Assembly (NCBI RefSeq): GCF_042180575.1 | Contig: NZ_CP170094.1 | Coordinates: 1,054,001-1,118,000, forward strand | DNA: 64,000 nt | Direction: 5' to 3' | Source of the DNA: Bernardetia sp042180575 | GTDB taxonomy: Bacteria; Bacteroidota; Bacteroidia; Cytophagales; Bernardetiaceae | Shown here: positions 44,073-52,458 of the stretch, piece by piece | Layout: each line of letters opens with the position of its first letter | How positions within the stretch are numbered: the first letter of the stretch is position 1 | The notes under the pieces: model-generated | Database searches by the model: none | Seen by the model: the letters and a program-made list of their open reading frames with translations, nothing else | What the model was told of the DNA's origin: nothing | Program-made: the position numbers and the translations under genes

Positions 44073-44413
44073 AGAGAATGAATTATTAGAGGTTGGATAT
44101 TAAAGAAGATAAAATACATACTACAACATCATTTTTTCAAATAAAATCTCTTTAGTTTTTATGATTTTGATAGTTTTGCTTAAATAGAGTTGTATAAGAT
44201 ACGATTTTAATGACTATTTTTTTGTAATTTCGATTCTTAATTCAGAATAAAAGTTAATTCATCATTTTTTCTTTTGTCGAATTTATTTTATCTGTAAATA
44301 ATCTAATTATCAGATTAAATATGTAAACTTACTACTTCTATATTTAGAAAAAAGATATTCATTAAATTAAAGATAATTATATTCTAACGACATTTATCAA
44401 GAAAATAATTTTT
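44073..44413. other. Divergent 341-bp intergenic region
   Basis: Lies between the YdcF-like gene (-) and the TPR-CHAT gene (+). It should contain both promoters; I find no repeat, hairpin or small gene. Confidence 0.5.
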
Positions 44414-47400
44414 ATGTTGAAAAATAATATACTGCTATTTACACTCTTTCTAGTCTTTGCTTTTTTATCTACTTCTAGTTTTGCACAATTAAGTGGAGAG
44501 CAAAAGCAACTACAAAAAAAACTAGAAATCTCTGAACGCTATTTTGAAGATGGCGATTACAAAAAGGCTTTATCCGAAACCGAACAGCTCTACAAAAAAG
44601 CACAAAAAAGAGGAAATACCAATGTAGCCATCCAAATAGAAAAATATTTAATCAAATATTATGAAGCGACAGGTGAAATTGTAAATTTTCATGCGATGGT
44701 AAAAAAGTTTTTAGAACATCGTAAACAACAGGGCGAAGATAGCAAAGGATATGGATTAGCATTGTTACATGCTGCAAAATACTATGCTGAATATTCATTT
44801 ACACAGCAAGCCGAAACTTATTTGACAGAAGCTAAAAAAATACTAGGCGAAAAGCCAACCGAAAACTATATCTTTTCAGATTTATATTATACTCAAATAT
44901 GTATTGATTTTCAAAGAGGTAATTTCTTGAATATATTGGATTATCAAATTCAAGATTTATTAAGTGTTCAGAAATCACTCATCGAAAAACAAACACAGTT
45001 TTATAGTGATGTTTCGAAGCAAACAGAAACTCGTAATTTATCAGATAGAGAAGAGGTAAGAAGAAAAGCAGAGTATGCTCAAATACTATCTCTACAAGCA
45101 GATGCTGCACGATTGGCAGGAAGATATGTAAAAGCTGCCGAATATATAGACCAAGCAGATAATTTTATCAAAACAGAATTATCAACTCGTCAGCTTGCCT
45201 ATATTCGCAATCAATATGTTAGGATTCAACTTATGATTGATAATGGAGATGAGCGAGAAAAAATTAGAAAACTACTAGAAAAAACACTTTATCGTGCTGA
45301 AAGAACTGTCGGAACAGTACATAAAGATTATATCAAATTACATACTTTACTGATTGATTATTATGTAAATAGTGGATTTGTGGTACAAGTAGATGATGAA
45401 AAGAAAGGATTTTCTTTAAAACCAAAATTTTTGCAAAATATAAAATACAGTACAGAAAATGTTCGTCAGCGTTGGGAATTAGAACGTAATGCAGCAAAAT
45501 ATTATGGTACAGGACATTTACAGTATTCTACGGCACTTCAAGCAGATGCGATTTGGAATTATGAAAATCAGCGTTATGCTCAATCTATCAAAACGTTGTT
45601 AGATATGTATGAAAACACAAAACTTGTTCCCCAAGACCACCAAAGACGTTTATCTATCCTAGAAGATATTTATTATGTACGTTTGGCTGCTGATGATTAT
45701 GAGGAAGCTGGCAAACTTATGGAAGAATGGGTAGCTTCTCACGCACGCATTCATGGAACAAAGACACTTGGCTACCATTTAGCAAATTTACAATTAGCCA
45801 AATTTTATTTTAATTATACTGAAAAATTCAATGAAGCAGGAGAACTCTACAATCTCCACATGACACCCTTGACAAATTTTGTTGAGCCTCAAAGTCTTAT
45901 TTATATCAATTCATTAAATAACTGGATTGATTATTATATGGCTAATGACCAATTTAAGGAAGCCAATGAAAAATCAAAAGAAGCTTTAGATTTAATTCAA
46001 AAAAGATATGGTGATGCACATCCACGTTATGCTGCTCAACTTGAAATTGCAGCCCGTTTGAATATGCAACAGAGTAATTATAAAGAAGTTGATGGACAAG
46101 TACGAGAAATGTTGCAAATCTATGAAAAGCAATATAACCCTTCTTTAGCCTTCGAACATGCAAGAGCATTAGAAACGGCAGCACATTATTACATGATAAT
46201 GGGACTTTACGACCGTGCAGAAGATTTATTAAATCAAGCCAAAAGAAGATTCAATCGTTCTAGTCAATCTATTGCAAATTCTGCCACGGCAGAAGAATTA
46301 GCATTCTTATATATAGAAACAGCCGATTTTAGTGCAGCAGAACAGCTTTTAAAGGAAACTGTAACAGAAAAAGAAAAAAGATATGGAACAGAAAGCCGTT
46401 TTCTGATTAACACCTATAATCAAAGCGCACATTTGGAATTTGCGAATGGAAAATATGTAGAGGCAGAAAAGTTTGCAAATAAAGCATTAGCTATTTCTGA
46501 GAATATATTTGGTCAAAACTCTATTCGTACTGTTGAGAGTTTGGGTATTTTGGCAGATTATAATTTGGCTATTGGAGATTATGAAAAAGCACAAGAATTT
46601 GCTCAAAAAGTACTCAAAATCAAAACCGAAGTATTGGGAAAAAATCACTTAGATAGAGCAAGTACACTTATTCAACTTGCTAGAATTAATTTTTACTCAA
46701 CGGCTGATTGGGAAAAAGTGGCTAAAGAATTGGATGAAGCTAATCAAATGATTCTTGATAACTTAGGCGAAAACACACCTGTTTATGCTGGTTTTTTGAA
46801 AACATCAGCAGAACTTTATTTTGCTCATAAAGACATACAAAGTGCTTCTGATAAATTAGGAAAGGCTTTAAATATCTTAGAAAAAATTCCTTCAGCATCA
46901 CTGGTAAGTTTGGCTGAAATAAATGTTTTATTAGGTGATTTACAAATTCAACAAGACAATCCTGATAAAGCAAAAGAATTTTATGAAGATGCTCAAAAGA
47001 AATATTCCAAAGTTTTTAGTGATGTTCATCCAAAATATGTAGAAGTTTTGGGGCGTATTGCTCGTATGTACTACGTGAAAAATAACTATAAAAAAGCAGA
47101 AAAATATTTGAGTGAGGTATTAGACAAACACAAAGAATATATCAATACTACTTTTGCAGTGCTTAGTGAAAGAGAAAAAGCAAAAAACTGGGCGCAAATT
47201 CGTCCAGATTTTGAATTCTTTAATCACCTTGTCATTCAACTACAACCTAAAAAGAAGAAATTATTACAGGATTTGTATGACAATATTTTGCTAACAAAAG
47301 GGATTTTATTAGGTCAATCACAGAAATTACGCAACGAGATTTATAAGAGAAGTCCTGACGATACATTGCGTATTAATTTCGAAAAATGGCAATTAAAGAA

Positions 47401-48700
47401 AATTAGGCTCAATTCGGCTTTAGCATTAAGTCCCGAACAACTCAAACAAGAAAATATAGATGTACGCACTTTGCAAAAAGAAATCGAAGACTTATCAAAA
47501 ATCCTTTCTCGTCAATCTTCTGATTTTGCAGCAGCTAATAAAAGTAAAGCTCTTAGTTGGAAAGACATACAGAAAAATTTAAAGAAAAAAGAATATGCTG
47601 TTGAAATTATTCGTTATCGTGAATTTGATAAAGATTTTACGGATAGTATAAAATATATTGCTTTGGTATTGCCTTCTTCTGGAAAAATTGAACTGGCTCA
47701 AATGGGAGATGGAAACAAAATGGAAGATGGCGATTTGCAATATTATCGAAATAATGTAGAATTTTCTTTGGAAGATTATGAGTCTTATGAAACCTATTGG
47801 AAACCTATTGGAGATAAAATAGACCGAGATGCAGGCAAAGTTTATCTTTCTTGTGATGGTGTTTATAATCAACTTAATGTAGAAACATTTAGAATGGGAC
47901 AAAATGACTTTGTAATAGATAATTATTTTATTGCACAACTTACAAGTACTCGTCAAATAGCAGAAAAAGAGATAGCGAACATATTTCCTAGTCATTTTGT
48001 GCTTTTTGGTAATCCTCTTTTTTATGTAGATTATGAAGGTACACAAAGTTTTCCGACACTTTTGGGAGCAGAACGTGAAGTAGAAATTATTTCTACTCAA
48101 TTAAAAGGAGGAAATAAAAATGTAACAATGTATCTAAATCAAGATGCAAAAGAAGACCAAATCAAAAATATGAATAGTATAAATAATACTGTTTATCATA
48201 TTGCGACACATGGTGTCTTTAAAGAAGATATTTCAGAAGAAGAACGTGAGCGTTCAGCAGTTTTAGGAACATATAATGACCCTTTTATGCGTTCAGGTTT
48301 GCTTTTTACAGCAGGTGGAAATATGGTTCAGAATAGAAACGTACACGAATACAACAGAGATGAAGGTATCTTGACAGCTTCAGAAGTAGCGACTCTCAAT
48401 TTTAATTCTCCTCTTGTAGTAATGAGTGCTTGTGAAACTGGGCGTGGAGAAACCAAAGTAGGAGAAGGAGTGTATGGTTTGCAGAGTGCTTTTTTACTGG
48501 CTGGAGCTGATGCTCTTTTGATGTCTTTGTTTAAGGTAGATGATGATGCTACACAAGAACTAATGCGTATTTTCTATGAAAAATGGAATGAAACAGGCGA
48601 TAAAAGAATAGCTATTAGGGAAGCAAAAAGAGAGCTTCGTCAGAATCCAAAATATGTAGAACCTATTTATTGGGGAGCTTTTGTAATGATAGGTAGGTAA
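44414..48700 (+). CDS. Exported TPR-CHAT caspase-like peptidase
   Basis: A 1428-aa protein with a signal peptide (MLKNNILLFTLFLVFAFLSTSSFAQ). Residues of about 30-930 are tandem TPR-type helix pairs (for example ALLHAAKYYAEYSFTQQAETYLTEAKKIL and AELYFAHKDIQSASDKLGKALNIL). A C-terminal CHAT domain (about 1100-1428) has the His of YHIATHG (about 1265) and the Cys of MSACETGRG (1340), the caspase-like dyad. TPR-CHAT proteins are proteases activated by partners; in type III-E CRISPR such a protein cuts a target, but no CRISPR gene occurs here. The signal peptide argues for a periplasmic or surface job. Substrate unknown. Confidence 0.88.
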   Translation: MLKNNILLFTLFLVFAFLSTSSFAQLSGEQKQLQKKLEISERYFEDGDYKKALSETEQLYKKAQKRGNTNVAIQIEKYLIKYYEATGEIVNFHAMVKKFLEHRKQQGEDSKGYGLALLHAAKYYAEYSFTQQAETYLTEAKKILGEKPTENYIFSDLYYTQICIDFQRGNFLNILDYQIQDLLSVQKSLIEKQTQFYSDVSKQTETRNLSDREEVRRKAEYAQILSLQADAARLAGRYVKAAEYIDQADNFIKTELSTRQLAYIRNQYVRIQLMIDNGDEREKIRKLLEKTLYRAERTVGTVHKDYIKLHTLLIDYYVNSGFVVQVDDEKKGFSLKPKFLQNIKYSTENVRQRWELERNAAKYYGTGHLQYSTALQADAIWNYENQRYAQSIKTLLDMYENTKLVPQDHQRRLSILEDIYYVRLAADDYEEAGKLMEEWVASHARIHGTKTLGYHLANLQLAKFYFNYTEKFNEAGELYNLHMTPLTNFVEPQSLIYINSLNNWIDYYMANDQFKEANEKSKEALDLIQKRYGDAHPRYAAQLEIAARLNMQQSNYKEVDGQVREMLQIYEKQYNPSLAFEHARALETAAHYYMIMGLYDRAEDLLNQAKRRFNRSSQSIANSATAEELAFLYIETADFSAAEQLLKETVTEKEKRYGTESRFLINTYNQSAHLEFANGKYVEAEKFANKALAISENIFGQNSIRTVESLGILADYNLAIGDYEKAQEFAQKVLKIKTEVLGKNHLDRASTLIQLARINFYSTADWEKVAKELDEANQMILDNLGENTPVYAGFLKTSAELYFAHKDIQSASDKLGKALNILEKIPSASLVSLAEINVLLGDLQIQQDNPDKAKEFYEDAQKKYSKVFSDVHPKYVEVLGRIARMYYVKNNYKKAEKYLSEVLDKHKEYINTTFAVLSEREKAKNWAQIRPDFEFFNHLVIQLQPKKKKLLQDLYDNILLTKGILLGQSQKLRNEIYKRSPDDTLRINFEKWQLKKIRLNSALALSPEQLKQENIDVRTLQKEIEDLSKILSRQSSDFAAANKSKALSWKDIQKNLKKKEYAVEIIRYREFDKDFTDSIKYIALVLPSSGKIELAQMGDGNKMEDGDLQYYRNNVEFSLEDYESYETYWKPIGDKIDRDAGKVYLSCDGVYNQLNVETFRMGQNDFVIDNYFIAQLTSTRQIAEKEIANIFPSHFVLFGNPLFYVDYEGTQSFPTLLGAEREVEIISTQLKGGNKNVTMYLNQDAKEDQIKNMNSINNTVYHIATHGVFKEDISEEERERSAVLGTYNDPFMRSGLLFTAGGNMVQNRNVHEYNRDEGILTASEVATLNFNSPLVVMSACETGRGETKVGEGVYGLQSAFLLAGADALLMSLFKVDDDATQELMRIFYEKWNETGDKRIAIREAKRELRQNPKYVEPIYWGAFVMIGR

Positions 48701-48740
48701 TATCGATGACAAAAAGGATAATTTATGACTTCAAAAGAAG

Positions 48741-48771
48741 TTGATTAATTAAAGCAAAAAAACTACCTTTG
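48741..48771 (+). promoter_or_regulatory. Probable promoter of ppa
   Basis: TTGA at 48741 and TACCTTTG at 48764-48771 with a 20-bp spacer match the Bacteroidota -33/-7 arrangement well. The start codon lies 82 bp downstream. Confidence 0.55.
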
Positions 48772-48853
48772 CAGTCCCTTTTATGAAAATAACTTATCAC
48801 ATCACACAAAATAAAATTAATTAGTAATTACTATTTTATAAATAAAAAAAATA

Positions 48854-49384
48854 ATGGCTGAAAAAAATGACTTTACCTTCGATGTTATCGTTGAGATACC
48901 AAAAGGAAGTAGAAATAAATATGAATATGATGCTGAAAAACGTATGATTCGTTACGACCGTATGATTTTCTCGTCTATGCACTATCCAAGTGATTATGGG
49001 TTTGTTCCCGAAACACTTGCTTTAGATGGTGATGCATTAGATGTTTTGGTATTAGTTTCTGAGCCAACTTTTCCTGGATGTTTGATTGAAGTGCGTGCTG
49101 TTGGTATTTTTAATATGACAGATGAAAAAGGTCCTGATGCAAAAGTACTTTGTGTTCCTGTTTCTGATCCTATTTGGAATAGCATTCACAAATTTGATGA
49201 TGTAAATCCTCACTTATTGAAAGAAATTGGACACTTTTTTGAAGTTTATAAAGACTTAGAAAAGAAAAAAGTATCGGTAGAAGATTGGCAAGACGAAAAA
49301 CATGCTGTCGAAATTGTCTTGCAGTGTCAAGAGCGTTATAAAGAAAATAAAAAAGAAGTATTTTCTATTCGTCCAGGTATATAA
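48854..49384 (+). CDS. ppa: Inorganic pyrophosphatase
   Basis: A 176-aa family I pyrophosphatase. FDVIVEIPKGSRNKYEYD, MHYPSDYGFVPETLALDGDALDVLVL with the metal-binding Asp cluster (GDALDVLV), and KVLCVPVSDP are all present. It hydrolyses PPi to drive biosynthesis and is usually essential. A good promoter lies upstream and a terminator follows. Confidence 0.96.
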   Translation: MAEKNDFTFDVIVEIPKGSRNKYEYDAEKRMIRYDRMIFSSMHYPSDYGFVPETLALDGDALDVLVLVSEPTFPGCLIEVRAVGIFNMTDEKGPDAKVLCVPVSDPIWNSIHKFDDVNPHLLKEIGHFFEVYKDLEKKKVSVEDWQDEKHAVEIVLQCQERYKENKKEVFSIRPGI

Positions 49385-49428
49385 GTATATAAACTTACTA
49401 TATTTTATACAGAAGAAAATCCATTTTT

Positions 49429-49465
49429 GACTTAATTAAGTTGAAAATGGACTTTTTTTATGGAA
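49429..49465 (+). terminator. Terminator of ppa
   Basis: TCCATTTTTGACTTAA and TTAAGTTGAAAATGGA form a long stem with one mismatch, followed by CTTTTTTT. Confidence 0.85.
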
Positions 49466-49593
49466 TCTATTTTTGTTTTTCAATAAAATTTAGATTCACG
49501 TTATTTACAGACACTTCAGAAAAGACTTTACTACAACACTAACACCTACTCAAAAATAATATTAATAAGTTTAAACTGAGATTCAATACTTAT

Positions 49594-50103
49594 TTACATA
49601 TCACGAATAGTTGTATCTGTGCTTATTGGTTCTTCTTTCTGAATATCTTGTTTGTTTTCATCTTTAATTTCATTTTGTTGATTTGAAGAATTGTCTCGGC
49701 TATCTTCTTTATCATTTCTCAAATCATTGTTTTTTTGACGTATTACTTCTGTAATAAAATACTTTGTATCGCCACGCCATGAGAAAGTACGGTATCTTTC
49801 TACATAAGAAATTCGGATTCGTTCTCCTGAAAGAGCTGCGTCTTTGAGGGCTTCTATTACTTGGGTTTGGTCATCTTCTACTGAAAACTCAAATTTTTCT
49901 ATTGTATTTCCTTGGTCGTTGAGATTCATTTCACCTTCCCATGTTTTAAAAACATATCCCCTTTGACTTATTTTGATGACTACTCCTGCTCTATCACCCG
50001 TACTAAACGAACCGAAATAAAGAAAGCTACCTATTCCAAAAAATAAAATTAATACTATGCCTATTGAAACCAATGATACAAGTTTTACTCTACTGATTGC
50101 CAT
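49594..50103 (-). CDS. Conserved membrane protein (often mislabelled Gnd)
   Basis: I start at the ATG at 50103 (MAISRVKLVS); the frame extends 24 residues further without protein-like sequence. One membrane helix (LVSLVSIGIVLILFFGIGSFLYFG), then a small beta domain (GDRAGVVIKISQRGYVFKTWEGEMNL...FEFSV...RISYVERYRTFSWRGDTKYFITEV) and an acidic, low-complexity tail. Similar Bacteroidota proteins are sometimes annotated 6-phosphogluconate dehydrogenase, which this clearly is not (no Rossmann motif). Function unknown. Confidence 0.7.
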   Translation of the reverse strand: MAISRVKLVSLVSIGIVLILFFGIGSFLYFGSFSTGDRAGVVIKISQRGYVFKTWEGEMNLNDQGNTIEKFEFSVEDDQTQVIEALKDAALSGERIRISYVERYRTFSWRGDTKYFITEVIRQKNNDLRNDKEDSRDNSSNQQNEIKDENKQDIQKEEPISTDTTIRDM

Positions 50104-50478
50104 ATTACTAGATTGAAATGTGTTTTGAAAATAACTAAGAAATAAATTTGGTGTTTTAATCACTTTTTTAAACAAACGTTTTCAGTACAAATAAGTTTTT
50201 TATTTTTCATACAAGTACCGTTGAGATTCCGATACAACCACCAAAAAAATAAGTTTAATTTAAAACGTTAAGATATAAAAAAATAAGTATATTTATTTTG
50301 ATTAAATGTATTTTTGGACAAAATGAAAGAGGTTTCTAAACTTCAATGACGATGAAACCTTGTTGAGAGCTAAAAAATGAGTAAATTGTATAATTTTTGC
50401 ACCAATTACATAATAAAATACAACCGTTGTTGAGACTTTTGCAATTAACGAGGTTAAACCAAATATAAAATCCCAATT
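50104..50478. other. Divergent intergenic region
   Basis: AT-rich region between divergently transcribed genes. The only notable sequence is ACCGTTGAGATTCC at 50218 and AACCGTTGTTGAGA at 50422, a loose direct repeat. No gene seen. Confidence 0.4.
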
Positions 50479-51753
50479 ATGAAAAAAAATCTTATTCTAT
50501 CTTTATTGTTTTTATTTTTTATAGGTGTTTCTAATTTTGCCAAAGCTAATCAAATAATGATTGCGATGGACGAAACACAAAAAAATCATTTAAAAGCCTA
50601 TGGAATTGCATTTGCAGTCTTGAAGCAAGATATGACTGTCGAATGGCTTTTAAATTATCGTGGTGGTAGTTTTATGTTTGATTACTCACGAGTTTTTGAG
50701 GAAGAAATGCGTCTTAGAGGTGTGAGTTTTGAAATCGTTTCAGAAGCACAAGCAACCCAAATTCGTAGTCAGATTGCAAAAGCAGATGTCAATCAAGATA
50801 TTGTAAAGCTGGAAGTTGCTCCCAAAATTGCTGTTTATTCTCCCAAATCAAAACAACCTTGGGATGATGCTGTAACACTTGTTTTGACCTATGCCGAAAT
50901 TCCGTATGATATTATTTTTGATGATGAAATCATGCAAGACAAACTACCTGAATATGATTGGTTACACCTACACCACGAAGATTTTACAGGTCAATATGGA
51001 AAGTTTTATGCAAGTTATTCGGGACAAAAATGGTATCAAGACCAACAAAGAGAATATGAAGAGGTAGCCAAAAAATATGGTTTTAATAAAGTTTCAGAGC
51101 TAAAATTAGCTGTTGTAAAGAAAATTCAAGGCTATTGTTTAGGAGGTGGATTTATGTTTGCGATGTGTTCGGCAACAGATACCTACGACATTGCACTTGC
51201 AGCCGAAGGAATTGATATTTGTGATAGAGTTTATGATGGAGACCCAGCAGACCCAGCAGCCAACAAGAAATTAAAATTTGAAAATACATTTGCTTTCAAA
51301 GATTTCAAACTTGTTTTGAATCCTTTTGAGTACGAATATTCGAATATAGATAATAGCTATCGTCAGCGAACAGGAATTACAGAAAAGAATGATTATTTTG
51401 AGCTTTTTCAGTTTTCTGCCAAATGGGATCCTATTCCTACCATGCTCACTCAAAACCACGTTACTAAAGTAAAAGGATTTATGGGACAAACAACAGCATT
51501 CAGAAAAGACCTTGTAAAGTCTGATGTTGTTGTGATGGGCGAATTTAAGACTGTAAATGAAGTTCGTTATATTCATGGAACAATGGGAAAAGGAACATGG
51601 ACTTTCTATGGTGGACATGACCCAGAAGATTATCAACATTATGTAGGAGAAGCTCCAACAGACCTAAATTTGCACCCACAATCCCCTGGATATAGATTAA
51701 TTTTGAATAATATTTTATTTCCTGCTGCAAAGAAAAAGAAAAGAAAAACGTAA
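50479..51753 (+). CDS. Exported protein annotated asparagine synthetase B-like
   Basis: A 424-aa protein with a signal peptide (MKKNLILSLLFLFFIGVSNFAKA). QIMIAMDETQKNHLKAYGIAFAVL begins the mature part; then IAVYSPKSKQPWDDAVTLVLTYAEIPYDIIFDDEI, YDWLHLHHEDFTGQYGKFY and KIQGYCLGGGFMFAMCSATDTYD. The last block recalls a class I amidotransferase-like nucleophile elbow. Database entries of this type are often called asparagine synthetase B, which is doubtful for an exported protein lacking the ATP pyrophosphatase motif. Role unknown. Confidence 0.6.
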   Translation: MKKNLILSLLFLFFIGVSNFAKANQIMIAMDETQKNHLKAYGIAFAVLKQDMTVEWLLNYRGGSFMFDYSRVFEEEMRLRGVSFEIVSEAQATQIRSQIAKADVNQDIVKLEVAPKIAVYSPKSKQPWDDAVTLVLTYAEIPYDIIFDDEIMQDKLPEYDWLHLHHEDFTGQYGKFYASYSGQKWYQDQQREYEEVAKKYGFNKVSELKLAVVKKIQGYCLGGGFMFAMCSATDTYDIALAAEGIDICDRVYDGDPADPAANKKLKFENTFAFKDFKLVLNPFEYEYSNIDNSYRQRTGITEKNDYFELFQFSAKWDPIPTMLTQNHVTKVKGFMGQTTAFRKDLVKSDVVVMGEFKTVNEVRYIHGTMGKGTWTFYGGHDPEDYQHYVGEAPTDLNLHPQSPGYRLILNNILFPAAKKKKRKT

Positions 51754-51771
51754 ACTAATTTAGAATGTAGA

Positions 51772-51865
51772 TTTTAGAAATTAATTCTAACTTCTAAAAT
51801 CTAAATTTGCAAATTGTATCTAATGGTTTTAAATTCTGACTTCTAATTTCTAAAATCTAAATTTG
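51772..51865. repeat. Inverted and direct copies of TTCTAAAATCTA
   Basis: TAGATTTTAGAA at about 51772-51783, then TTCTAAAATCTAAATTTG at about 51793-51809 and again at about 51848-51865. A related copy (ACTTCTAAAATCTAATTTT) lies at about 7673-7691. It fills the gap between two + strand genes. Confidence 0.7.
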
Positions 51866-51872
51866 TTTCTCT

Positions 51873-52325
51873 ATGCTTTTCGAAAAACAACTCTCTGAGC
51901 TTGAATCTTATATTCCTCAACTAGAAAAAACAAACTCAAAAATTACGCATTCGAATATAGGTTGGCAGATTGACCATTCTTTGCGTGTCATTCGTGGTGT
52001 CTCAAAACAGCTAGAAGACTCTAATCCAAGTGAGTTTAAAAGTACGTTTAGTTTTATGAAGTTTATAGTAATGACGACAAAGCGCATTCCTAGAGGAAAA
52101 GCAAAAGCTCCAAAATCTGTACGAAATGAAGAAGCAATTACAGAAGAAACAATTAGAGAGTTTTTAGAAAAAACAAAAATGCAAGTTGATAAAATAGAAG
52201 GTTTGGATAAAAACAGTTATTTTCCACATCCTTATTTTGGAAATATGAATAAAAAAGAAGCCATTCGGTTTATAGGAATTCATACTGAACATCATTTGAA
52301 GATTATTCGTGATATGCTTCGCTAG
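51873..52325 (+). CDS. DUF1569 (DinB-like fold) protein
   Basis: A 150-aa helical protein: NIGWQIDHSLRVIRGVSKQL with the first metal His, HPYFGNMNKKEAIRFIGIHTEHHLKIIRDML with the HTEHH cluster at the C-terminus. This is the DUF1569/DinB four-helix pattern, which binds a divalent metal and is often linked to thiol-dependent chemistry. Function unknown. Confidence 0.8.
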   Translation: MLFEKQLSELESYIPQLEKTNSKITHSNIGWQIDHSLRVIRGVSKQLEDSNPSEFKSTFSFMKFIVMTTKRIPRGKAKAPKSVRNEEAITEETIREFLEKTKMQVDKIEGLDKNSYFPHPYFGNMNKKEAIRFIGIHTEHHLKIIRDMLR

Positions 52326-52458
52326 TTTTTAAACCCTAAGATTCTTGAAGAACCTTAGTTTTTTTTGATAAAAAAAATTGAAAAAGTCCTTATTTTTTTG
52401 CAATTTTACCTATTAAAATTAAAAATAAAGTCCTCAATGATTATTTTATACCTCGTTG

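Noticed and set aside
47579..48100. 173-aa ORF antisense to the CHAT domain
   Set aside because: Low-complexity shadow of a conserved coding region.
44414..48700. Type III-E CRISPR protease (Craspase) component
   Set aside because: The CHAT protein has a signal peptide and there is no gRAMP, repeat array or other CRISPR gene in the window.
49594..50175. 6-phosphogluconate dehydrogenase
   Set aside because: A label common for this family, but there is no NADP-binding motif and the protein is a short single-pass membrane protein.
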